Shown: one piece after another, positions 43,852 through 53,632 of the stretch
How positions within the stretch are numbered: the first letter of the stretch is position 1
How the letters are laid out: the number at the start of each line of letters is the position of its first letter
NCBI GenBank assembly: GCA_009746045.1
Contig: RPFO01000667.1
Location: forward strand, 7,507,546 to 7,571,545
Direction of reading: 5' to 3'
Length of the DNA stretch: 64,000 nucleotides
Source of the DNA: Mesostigma viride
Lineage: Eukaryota > Streptophyta > Mesostigmatophyceae > Mesostigmatales > Mesostigmataceae
Notes under the pieces: model-generated
What the model was told of the DNA's origin: nothing
The model's input: the letters and a program-made list of their open reading frames with translations, nothing else
Databases searched by the model: none
Program-made: the position numbers and the translations under genes

Positions 43852-44909
43852 CCAGGTGAGGTTGTCGCACGTATACTGCGTGAGAGCAGCAGCCTCCAGC
43901 GGCGTCGACGGCGACTCCTCGCGATGGTGACCATGCAGAAGCCAGGCGGCAGTTCAGCCGCCTCCTGAGTTGCGTTGGCAGCGGATCCAGCAGGTGCGTT
44001 GCGTCCCTTGTTCTGGTTCCCTCGGTTGCCGCCCTTTCCCCCCCTGAGCTGGTTGTTGTACCAGCGTGGGGCCTTCTCAGGATGCTCCTTCCAGCAGTCT
44101 TTGTCCTTGTGATTCAGGCCACAGTGACTGCATTTCTTGGTCCCCCCGTTCCCCTTGCTGTTGGTGTGGTAGACCTGGCCAGTGCCAGCACTCTCCTTTT
44201 TCACCACAGCACGCCCCCCCTTGAGTAGATCCTCCGCCTCCATGAGTGCCCTCTTCACCACGGGTAGTGGGTCCTCCTCGTTGATCCGTACAGACACCAG
44301 CGCAGGGCGGTACTCGTCTGTCAGTGCTCCCAGTAGAATGGCACCGAAATCACAGTCCTGGATGACTCCCCCTGAAGCCTGGTAGTCAGCACGTAGAAGC
44401 TCTGCCCTCCTCACGAGTTGTTGCATGGTCTCGTTAGGCAGCTTCTGTAGGCGGTGCAGCTTACTCCTCAGCTCAAATCTGTGGCTTTTGGTCAGCCTGG
44501 TTTGCTCATAGTTCTCCATGAGACACTGCCATGCCTGGCTACCAGTTTTGTTGGCCACAGTGGCCATGAGGCGTGCAGCTTCACCTGTCAGACAGGTGAG
44601 CAAAGCTGCCCACAGGGCCTTGTCAGCCTTGTCATTCTCCTCAGTGCCCAGCAGGACAGAATCCAAACTGAAAAGAGTGACAACAGCCAAAAACAAGTTC
44701 TTCCACTCCTCCCACTTGCTGTAATCATCACCAGCTACACCAACAAATTTCTTGCAGCTCTTGGCAACTGTTGAAACAAGGGAGGTGTAGTCAGGCTGTC
44801 TGGTAGCAGTTTGGGTGTCTTGATCCTCCATGGTTGATCTGGGTCTGGGTGTTGTCTCTGGGGTTGACAGATGAATGTGTCTGCTCCTCAAATGCAGGGT
44901 AGGCATCAA
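43791..44909 (-). pseudogene. Copia gag polyprotein N-terminus
   Basis: 372 codons, with the likely start at the internal Met of MEDQDTQTATRQPD. A UBN2-type gag region follows (WEEWKNLFLAVVTLFSLDSV, then WQCLMENYEQ, then SKLHRLQKLPNETMQQLVRR) and a CCHC knuckle CSHCGLNHKDKDC plus WKEHP. The end reads AELPPGFCM and then runs out of frame near 43,900. In Copia elements this forms the virus-like particle. The copy is broken. Confidence 0.85.
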
Positions 44910-45106
44910 TCCTCCGATACTATTTTGAAAGAACTAATGGGTTTGCCTTCTACAATGCTTGTGATTGAAACCCAAATGTGCCTGTCCTTGCAGGTACAGG
45001 CTATGGAGGATGGGAGCAAAGAGACAGAGACTCAGTTTGAGGCAGAATGATAATGAGGAGTGCCTTAGACAAGGCTCCTCAGCTGTTTTATTAACCCGTG
45101 TTTTTT

Positions 45107-45157
45107 TACAACGCGATACATCGCGTTGTAGGGTTAGAACGCGATGTATCGCGTTCT
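45107..45157. repeat. two adjacent palindromes with the core ACGCGAT-NN-ATCGCGT
   Basis: TACAACGCGATACATCGCGT with its completion TGTA (45,107-45,130), and AGAACGCGATGTATCGCGTT with its completion CT (45,136-45,157). Both have perfect arms and a 2-nt centre. TTAACCCGTGTTTTTTT comes before them. An inverted relative lies at 48,221-48,270. Confidence 0.85.
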
Positions 45158-45293
45158 AATCTGACACGTGGCAAACCTATTAAACATGCGATTTTTGGTC
45201 TGAAACTTTCAACATAGGTCAAAAACATCTCATAGAATTCAAGAAAAAATCCTGGTATTTTTGGTATTTTTTTGGTGACAGCTGCAAACAAAT

Positions 45294-45540
45294 ATTAATT
45301 AATTAATTAATTAATTAATAGACACGTGACTGCGTCACGTGAGCATAAGTCCTCAGTGGGAGGGGAACATGGGATGGAATGGATGGTATAAGCTATCTAG
45401 GTCCTAGTTACAGGGGTGGGGGCACCGCGGCCCGAATCGCTATGAATGCCATACTTGGTCACACGCGGAGCCCCCACAGGCTTGGGGGTGGTCTCCTTCA
45501 TCACTACTTGCCATCTATCCTTGCGCACCATCTGCCTCCA
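45294..45540 (-). mobile_element. 3' end of an APE-type LINE, cut by a second copy
   Basis: From the TTAA tail (45,294-45,320) through palindrome and 3' UTR into the coding end, stopping at TGGAGGCAG (45,532-45,540). Directly after it, the tail of the next copy begins. This is the downstream remnant of a LINE that received another LINE. Confidence 0.8.
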
Positions 45541-46706
45541 TTAATTAATTAATTAATAGACACGTGACTGCGTCACGTGAGCATAAGTCCTCAGTGGGAG
45601 GGGAACATGGGATGGAATGGATGGTATAAGCTATCTAGGTCCTAGTTACAGGGGTGTGGGCACCGCGGCCCGAATCGTTATGAATGCCATACTTGGTCAC
45701 ACGCGGAGCCCCCACAGGCTTGGGGGTGGTCTCCTTCATCACTACTTGCCATCTATCCTTGCGCATCATCTGCCTCCATATTACAGACAAACCAGGAGAC
45801 TGCCCGGGGGTGAGCCCGTCATGTCTAGTGTAGCACATGTCCATGCCGAGTCTATCACGAAAAGTCCACGGGTGGCGGCCCTGCCGCGCGCGGCCGGGGG
45901 CACGCCAGGTGAGGACATATCGCCCAGGCTGGGCGGGCTTGGTGCCAGCTAGTCTATCTGATGTATCTACCTGATCTGTGCGGGCCAGGTGCCCGGCTAG
46001 GCCCAGGCGCCTGTGCCTAATAATGTGGGAAACATAGGGCAAATCAGCGTACAAATCCTCATTACTAATGTGCAAACCAAAGGGGATGTTAAGGGCCTTG
46101 CGCAGCATCTTGGTGACGTTGCCGTCGAGTCGTTGCTCCAGCTCCTGCATCAGTGTCCACGTCTCGGCGCCGTAGGTCAGGATCGTCAGAATGACGACCT
46201 TGAAGAGGTCACGCTTGACAATCCGGGGTAGGGCGGGGTTGCTCCACCAGCGGCGGTGGTCATGGAGGTGCGCCCACGCCATGCCGATCCGTGTCGTCAT
46301 GTCGTCCTCGCAGTCGGGAAGCCAACTGCCGAGTAGCTTGAAGCGGCCTGAAGGAGGGTTGTTGACCTCGGCATCGTCTAAGAGGCGGAGTGTGGGTGGG
46401 GGCCCTGCCATGCCGAGGGCCAGGGCCTCCGTTTTGGGGCTGATTTCTAGACCAACCGCCCGAGCCTCGAGCGCCAGGCAGTCCAGCCAAAGTTGGGCAG
46501 ACTCCGGCTTCTCGATGAGCGTGATGTGTCGTCGGCATAAATGAGGTCAGCTAGTAAATTCTGCTTGTTAGTCGGCCCCCCTTCCCCAAGCTCGTTCGTG
46601 ATCGCTAGGCCAGGGGCACGGCCTGCAATGCTAGCAAAGCGAGCACGTGCCTGGCGCATAACATAATCCACTACAATAATAAACAGGTACGGCGACAGGA
46701 CGCAAA
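45541..46706 (-). pseudogene. APE-type LINE copy, 5'-truncated
   Basis: Tail at 45,541-45,557, then palindrome, 3' UTR and the C-terminal part of ORF2 (258 codons open from 46,411). Landmarks are WWSNPALPRIVKRDLFKVVI, ILTYGAETWTL, LGLAGHLARTDQVDTSD and WRQMMRKDRWQVVMKET. Upstream it holds the RT active-site neighbourhood with one frame change (LIYADDTSRSS near 46,540). It is cut at about 46,706. The C-terminus is almost identical to the copy at 49,305-52,780. Confidence 0.85.
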
Positions 46707-48846
46707 CAAATATGTACCACTGAAATCAGGCATTTTCGCGGGACGAAGGTGAAGACGACGGCGCGATGGCGGCAGGTAGATCTCGCCAGTTTTCGCGCGA
46801 ATTTCAGTGGCTGTTGGGTGGCACGACCATGATGATGCGTTCAAAGGTTGATAATTAGGTTTCTACGAGTTTGTTGAGGTACTGGGGCAAAGGAAACGTA
46901 GTTTTTTCCAGTTTCTCACCCAACTTTCATGCGGAAACCCTGGAAACCGGCATACATATTATTACGTCAAGAATCGGGTCCGTTGCGGCACCATGCTTGG
47001 TATTTCCATGGTGTATCGACTTCTTAACACATGTTTATTCATTCCGAACGCTCTCGGCTAAACCGAGATTTGTGCAGATCGACTTTTATTGGGTAGCTCC
47101 GGGCATGATGGTGCCTGCAAATAGCGTAAGGCGTGACGGTGGCTATTGCTACGGTATACTGTATTTTCCTGGAAATGGCCTCTGCCACCGGCTCAATAGT
47201 GCTTGCAGGCGTAAGTATATCGTGTTTCTACCTAGTTTCTGCCAGTTTTCCACTTTATATTTCTGCCGACCTCTGCCCAGCCTCTCTAAGACCGCCATCC
47301 TACTCGACGTTGCTTGCATGTCAGCCATAGCAGGTTGCAGTTGTGCAGTATTTAGGTGCTGTATACGTCGTCAAGCCGTGCATATATCGTGAGCATTGGA
47401 TGTAATTGATGGTTTATACTGCGTTGATTGTGCAAGAAGATCAGCTAGGTGCCCATAATCATGGTGTATAATCATGTGTTGTTAGCATCTTGCCACCACT
47501 TGCTAGCATGCATTCCAGCGTCATCTTTGCCTGCATGTAAGCTCATGGATCACCCAACCTATCCAAGCCTTGCATTACACGTGCCTCTTTCTTTCAGTAT
47601 TGCACGCGTTATGGAATGAAAACCCAGCACCTCCGTTCCCACGAGGCATGTGCTCAACACGTTGTGAGAGTGGATGATGCTTTGGCTATGGCTGCCTGAT
47701 TCACTCATATTAGGTCATCCAGTCATGATGTTTGATGCATGTTTGATGCTGTATAACTTATACAACACCTGTTTTCAACGTTTTTACCCTCCAAGCTCAC
47801 TATGGCCCCGTTTATGGGGCTCGTGTCGTTGCGTCATGTTGTGAAGGGCTCTCATTTTACCCACAGTCTGCGTTAGTACTGCGTTGTAATTGTGATGCTA
47901 ATGAAAAATAGCTCCAGTGGCCCAATGGGCCTGAGTTTTGTTTCACAGAGCCTGCATATGTTGCCCATAGCTCGTGCAAGAAGCCAGATTTTTTTCATGA
48001 ACCATTTGTGAATAAGCACATGAATTGTGACCTAGGGTCAAGAAATCGCGGTCATGGTCAGACCCCCCTGTATTCAAACCAGTGTATCTCTCTAATGAAT
48101 TAGCATTTTGTAGGTCTGAGTAGCTAAAACAATCCTTTGATTTATGGGCTTTCAGGAAAGTATATACATGACCATGAAAAAAAATTTTCCTTATGTGCTA
48201 TACGCGTTCTAAAAAAAGCTTACAACGCGATATATCGCGTTCTAATTTTTTTTAAAAAAACACGGGTTAACTCGAGGAAAAAAACACAGGCAGAAAACTG
48301 GAATGACCTGATTGGCTGGCTAGGAATGTGCCTAGGAATATTCTCATGTAATACTCAGGCCGCAAATCAGTTAGGCCAGTGTACAGGCTACCAATCAGAT
48401 CTAGACAAGAATAAATCTCATCTTGTAACTGCTGTACAGCCTTATCTTGTAACTGCTGTCTGTACAGTCTTATCTTGTAACTGCTGCACAGTAATCTAAC
48501 TATTTAATAAAAGATCCCTCTATGTGTGATCTGATGATGATGAAGTAAATCTGGCGTGAACATATCAGCGCCACATCTGACATGCACAGTGTAGATGTCA
48601 ATCAGTCAGCTGTCCTGTCATAGATTCTCATCTGACATATCATAGGTCAGCTGACATAGACAGATTTGTCAGCTGCCTATAAGGATCCACTTGGCATAGG
48701 TACTAATCCCTGATTACTAAAACTGGCCACAACTTTCTCATTTGTAGGCCAAATCCAACGGGATAAAGAACAGTGGCTCCTGTACAAGAGCCTCTATCTA
48801 TCTAGCCAGGTCAGGTGGGTACAAATACAAGGACCATGTCCTTGAC
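46707..48846. other. no gene recognised
   Basis: Contains a 173-codon ORF at 46,871-47,392 with no recognisable features, AT-rich DNA, and a palindrome with core ACGCGATATATCGCGT near 48,224-48,240 followed by AAAAAAACACGGGTTAA. Short repeats of CTTGTAACTGCTG near 48,425-48,480 may be part of an LTR. Confidence 0.45.
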
Positions 48847-49306
48847 AACCTCTTCAAGGTCGTCATTCTGACGATCCTGACCTACGGCGCCGAGACCTGG
48901 ACACTGACGCAGGAGCTGGAGCAACGACTCGACGACAACGTCACCAAGATGCTGCGCAAGGCCGTTCACATCCCCTTTGGTTTGCACATTAGTAATGAGG
49001 ATTTGTGCGCTGATTTGCCCTATGTTTCCCACATTATTAGGCACAGGCGCTTGGGCCTAGCCGGGCACCTGGCCCGCACAGATCAGGTAGACACATCAGA
49101 TAGACTAGCTGGCCTGAAGCCCGCCCAGCCTGGGCGATATGTCCTCACCTGGCGTGCCCCACCAGGCCGCGCGCGGCAGGGCCGCCACCCGTGGACTTTT
49201 CGTGATATAGACTTGGCATGGACATGTTGTGCTTAACCCTAGACGTGACGGGCTCACATGCACCCGGGCAGCCTCCTGGTTTGTCTGTCTGTAATATGGA
49301 GGCAGA
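48847..49306 (+). pseudogene. APE-type LINE copy, first part, interrupted by an inverted LINE
   Basis: Carries the C-terminal coding part (FKVVILTILTYGAETWTL to GLKPAQPGRYVLTWRAP). It stops at ATGGAGGCAG, where the minus-strand LINE begins. The same copy resumes at 52,781 with GGCAGATGGTACGCAAGG and runs to its own palindrome and tail at about 53,026. Confidence 0.85.
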
Positions 49307-52300
49307 TTAATTAATAGACACGTGACTGCGTCACGTGAGCATAAGTCCTCAGTGGGAGGGGAACATGGGATGGAATGGATGGTGTAAGCTATCTAGGTCC
49401 TAGTTACAGGGGTGTGGGCACCGCGGCCCGAATCGCTATGAATGCCATACTTGGTCACACGCGGAGCCCCCACAGGCTTGGGGGTGGTCTCCTTCATCAC
49501 TACTTGCCATCTATCCTTGCGCACCATCTGCCTCCATATAACAGACAAACCAGGAGACTGCCCGGGTGCATGTGAGCCCGTCACGTCTAGTGTAGCACAT
49601 GTCCATGCCAAGTCTATCACGAAAAGTCCACGGGTGGCGGCCCTGCCGCGCGCGGCCGGGGGCACGCCAGGTGAGGACATATCGCCCAGGCTGGGCGGGC
49701 TTGGTGCCAGCTAGTCTATCTGATGTATCTACCTGATCTGTGCGGGCCAGGTGCCCGGCTAGGCCCAGGCGCCTGTGCCTAATAATGTGGGAAACATAGG
49801 GCAAATCAGCGTACAAATCCTCATTACTAATGTGCAAACCAAAGGGGATGTTAAGGGCCTTGCGCAGCATCTTGGTGACGTTGCCGTCGAGTCGTTGCTC
49901 CAGCTAGCTCCTGCGTCAGTGTCCAGGTCTCGGCGCCGTAGGTCAGGATCGTCAGAATGACGACCTTGAAGAGGTCACGCTTGACGATCCGGGGTAGGGC
50001 GGGGTTGCTCCACCAGCGGCGGTGGTCATGGAGGTGCGCCCACGCCATGCCGATCCGTGTCGTCATGGACATCGTCCTCGCAGTCGGGAAGCCAACTGCC
50101 CAGCAGCTTGAAGCGGCCTGAAGGAGGGTTGTTGACCTCGGCATCGTCTAAGAGGCGGAGTGTGGGCGGGGGCCCTGCCATGCCGAGGGCCAGGGCCTCC
50201 GTTTTGGGGCTGATTTCTAGACCAACCGCCCGAGCCTCGAGCGCCAGGCAGTCCAGCCAAAGTTGGGCAGACTCCGGCTTCTCGATGAGCGTGATGTCGT
50301 CGGCATAAATGAGGTCAGCTAGTTAATTCTGCTTGTTAGTCGGCCCCCCTTCTCCAAGCTCGTTCGTGATCGCTAGGCCAGGGGCACGGCCTGCAATGCT
50401 AGCAAAGCGAGCACGTGCCTGGCGCATAACATAATCCACTACAATAATAAACAGGTACGGCGACAGGACGCAACCCTGCCAGACGCCGGTCTGCAGTGGG
50501 CATGGCGAGGTAATGCCGTGTTTGAGTGCGCACCGAAGTGGTCGACCCCTCATACAGCCGGTGCGGATGACGGTAATCAGGGGAGTGGGGACGCGAGCGC
50601 GAGCAAGTACGTACAGCCCATAGAGCGTCCCAGAGGACAGAATCAAAAGCCTTGATGAAGTCGACGAAGATCAGGATCATTGGCGGGAAACTCACCAGGT
50701 TGCAGGAGAGCGATTTCCTCGAGGAGGCGACGCGCGACGAAGATGGCCATGACGGTGTTGCGCCCAGGACGGAAGCCCATTTGACTTTCCCCAAGGTGAC
50801 AGTCGAGAGCAGAACGAAGGCGGTTGAGGATCATGCGCATGAACAACTTGAGTGCGGCGCTCTGGATGCAGACTCCGCAGTATAGTTGGCGGCCGCAGTA
50901 CCCCGGGGTCGTCAGGGGAACCTTTGTTTTTGTACAGCATAATACGGTAGCTGTGCTGCCACTCAGGAATCGGCGGCGCGTCGGCAAGCAGGATCCGGTT
51001 GCAGGCGTCAAGCAGGAACCCCGTGAGCGCCGTCAGCTTAATCACCGGGGCTGGGAGCTGGTCAGGTCCAACGGCGGCGTAGAAGCGGAGTTGCTTGGCG
51101 GCGGTGCTCAGCTCGAGCTCGGTGAACGGCGGTAGCTCGTTGGGGTCGGCCAGGGGTTCCGTCATGCAGGGCTGGGTACGTGTAGTCCTGCTCAGCGGCG
51201 GGCGGCGTGGGCGGCGCAGGGACGTCCGCAGGCGCTACTGCCAGGCGTGCGGCCGCCAGAGGGCCAAGCGGCAAAGGCGGCGGGGGGGCGCCGAGCAGCC
51301 GGGACTGGGAGGAATACCACTGGTCCAGCTGCTGCTGCGGTGAGCCAGAGAGGCGTCCGCGGCGCCGGCTGCGCGCCGCCGGCGGGCCGTTGGGCGTGAC
51401 GCAGCTAGGCGGGTCCAGGCGTACTCGCTGTGCTCGGGTCCTTGATGAGGTGGGCGAAGTACTCGCGGACATGAAGTCTGGTCCTCCTGCTCCTTGGTCG
51501 CCTGCATGCCGGATGGCCGAGTGGTAATCGGCTTTGAGGCGGGCGTAGCGCCGTAGCGGGCGGGCCGGGTCGCTGTTGTCGCGCAGGGCTTGCCGGGCCT
51601 GGATGACGGCGGGAAGCCGGTGCAGGCTGGTGAAGCGGGGCGGGCGGCGGGGGGCCGGGCAGCAGGGCCCCGGCCGCGGGCAGCTTGGCAGCGAGGTGCC
51701 GAAGGGCCGATGCCGGGCCGGCAGCAAACAGCTGGGCGTGGCTGCACATGTGGCCGGGATGTCCAGCGCGTCGACGAACGCCTCTGCCGCGCGCTTGTGG
51801 GCGCGTTTTTCAGGGAAGTCCTCCAGAGCGTCGTCAGATTTCTCAAGCAACTGAAGTGTGCGCAAATCAGGTGGTGCCACGTGCTTACGAAAGGGCGAGG
51901 GGAATCGCAGGCGGATGCGGGCGGTGACGATGCGATGATCGGAGCGCACCAGGGGGATCACATGCGAGCGAGCAGCTAGTACAGATCCCGTTGATGTAGC
52001 TTGCGCTTTACAACATAGTCGATGCAGCGTTCAGTGCCAGTTGGCGAGGTGTATGTGACCAAAGCATCTGGACTATGTGGAAAGCGGGTGTTGGCAGTGA
52101 CCAAATCGCATGTCGTAAGCAAATCAGCAAAAATTTCAGTGTTGGCATTGGAGACCGTACCGTTGGGGGCGTGCTGACATCCGCCAGTACCCGGTGGTAG
52201 CGTGGCGTTGGCGTCCAGCAGCAGAGCGAGGTAGTTGCGACCAGGGATGCCGTTCGCCAGGTTCTCCAGCGCAGCAAAGAAGTCCTTGCGATCTTGTTCT

Positions 52301-52780
52301 GGGTGGCCGGAGTGGGGTGCGTAACCGACGCCCACCGTCAGGGCGTAGGTCGAGTGGCCCTCCATCGAATAAAAAGTGGCCACAAGGAGCCGAGCGTTGA
52401 CCAGCTGGGGTTCGCCCATGTGGCGTACGGCGAGCGGGGAGCAGAGGAGACCGACGCCCCCGTTCCCGGTGCCGTCGCCGTTGCCGCCTCCGTAGTAGAA
52501 CCGCCAGCCGTCGATATCGTCGGCAGCAAGGGCAGTTGATCCGCGGGCCGATGCAGTGCGCCTATGTTCTTGGTTGGATTCCCAGGATGGCGATATTATT
52601 GTCGATGCAGAAACCAATAAGATTGGAGACTCGATGGCACTGACAGTCGTCACTGCGCAGGCAGTGACAGCGGTCAGCGTCGGGCTGGAGCGTGCGGGCG
52701 TTGAAGGTGGCGATGACCAAGGGCGCGCGTTGACCGAAAAGGGTGGTGCAGGCGGGGGTGGGGGCGGAGATGGAGCAGGG
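49305..52780 (-). mobile_element. near-full-length APE-type LINE inserted into another LINE
   Basis: About 3.5 kb on the minus strand, from the 5' end near 52,780 to the tail near 49,311. The coding order is endonuclease, linker, RT, C-terminal region, 3' UTR, palindrome and a short TTAAT tail. The host LINE sequence lies on both sides, with GGCAGAT duplicated as far as I can see. ORF2 has several frameshifts. This is the best reference copy for the family in this window. Confidence 0.85.
49410..51961 (-). pseudogene. LINE ORF2 remainder: linker, reverse transcriptase, C-terminal domain
   Basis: From the SDHRIV motif through a Pro/Ala-rich linker (51,900-51,170) to the RT: EWQHSYRIMLYKNKGSPDDP near 50,930, GFRPGRNT near 50,770, FIKAFDSVLWDALW near 50,640, GVWQGCVLSPYLFIIV near 50,450 and the YADD motif near 50,310. 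It ends with LTYGAETWTL, a conserved HRRLGLAGHLARTD box and KDRWQVVMKETTPKP near 49,450. At least four frame changes make it inactive. Confidence 0.8.
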
Positions 52781-52790
52781 CAGATGGTAC
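51961..52790 (-). pseudogene. LINE ORF2 N-terminus: APE-type endonuclease
   Basis: Fragments in two frames give the exonuclease-endonuclease-phosphatase fold: LVIATFNARTLQPD (start strand), ILGIQ (next to the Glu position), GGVGLLCSP, YALTVGVGYAPHSG, LALLLDANA (Asp-x-Asn catalytic pair) and CIDYVV. SDHRIVTARI, the Ser-Asp-His motif, begins at the next fragment near 51,950. Such enzymes nick the target DNA that primes reverse transcription. The Met at 52,807 is probably outside the element. Confidence 0.8.
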
Positions 52791-53026
52791 GCAAGGATAG
52801 ATGGCAAGTAGCGATGAAGGAGACCACCCCCTTGGAAGTCTGTGGGGGCTCCGCCTGTGACCGCACCAGTATGGTCTTCATAGCGATTCGGGCCGTGGTG
52901 CCCACAACCCTGTAACTAGAGGACCTACATAGATAGCTTACATCATCCATTCCATCCCATGTAATTCCCCTCCCACTGAGGACCTATGCTCACGTGACGC
53001 AGTCACGTGTCTCAGTATTAATTAAT
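52781..53026 (+). mobile_element. APE-type LINE copy, second part (3' end)
   Basis: Resumes the copy begun at 48,847: coding end, 3' UTR, palindrome CACGTGACGCAGTCACGTG near 52,991, and a short TTAATTAAT tail. Confidence 0.85.
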
Positions 53027-53397
53027 CCCTGAATGGCAACACAGCTTCCGGGTGATGCTATACAAAAAATAAAGGCTCTCCTGACTATTCCACTAACTAT
53101 CGAGGATCGATCGAGTCTGCATTCAGAGCGCCGCGCTCAGGTTGTTCATGCGCATGATCCTCAACTGCCTTCGTCCTGCTCTCGACCGTCACCTGGGGGA
53201 AAGCCAACTGGGGTTCTTGCCTGGTCGTAACACTGCCATGGCCATCTTCGTCGCGCGCCACCTCATAGTAGGACATAGAGTCCTGAGATCGCACTCGATC
53301 CTGCAGCCTGGTGAGTTTCCCGTCAACTTTATCAAGGCATTTGACTCTGTTCTCTGGGACGCTCTTTGGGCCGTTCTCACCCGCGCTCGTGTCCACA
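53027..53397 (+). pseudogene. APE-type LINE fragment, RT fingers and palm
   Basis: Starts at the family's CCTGARTGGCARCACAGCT and runs to TTTATCAAGGCATTTGACTC (the FIKAFDS motif) and CTCGTGTCC. It follows the previous copy's tail without a gap, so that copy probably landed in this one. Several indels are present. Confidence 0.7.
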
Positions 53398-53476
53398 TCA
53401 AATTTTTTTGGCACTTTCTGGCCAAAAAATTATTTGACTGGCTTGCTAAAACATGTTGAACCCAGGTTTTGGGCCC
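53398..53476. other. AT-rich flank of the 4.6-kb LINE
   Basis: No gene. Confidence 0.4.
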
Positions 53477-53492
53477 AAGCGAGCACATATAT
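53477..53492. repeat. target-site duplication, left copy
   Basis: AAGCGAGCACATATAT, repeated at 58,102-58,117. Confidence 0.9.
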
Positions 53493-53632
53493 TAAAAATA
53501 TAATTACTTACAGCAGAGTGAAATCACTCAAACCAAAGCAAACGCCCAGCTATAAACCTATATACAGAGCCATGTCAAAGCTCTATACTACGAAGTACGA
53601 TAAGACCAATGGAAACGCCTAACGGGAGGAAC

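Larger units (their letters stand above)
43298..44925 (-). mobile_element. truncated Copia-type retrotransposon: gag, protease, start of integrase
   Basis: On the minus strand a weak primer-binding-site match (AGTATCGGAGG near 44,924-44,914) comes before gag (44,909 to about 43,900), protease (43,851-43,597) and the pre-integrase Zn domain (43,594 to about 43,335). There the element stops in a 9-bp minisatellite. Integrase core, RT and RNase H are missing. Two frame changes separate the three parts. Sequence at about 44,926-45,170 may be the remains of its 5' LTR. Confidence 0.8.

Noticed and set aside
46871-47392. 173-codon plus-strand ORF
   Set aside because: No recognisable domain, unusual composition and no supporting context.
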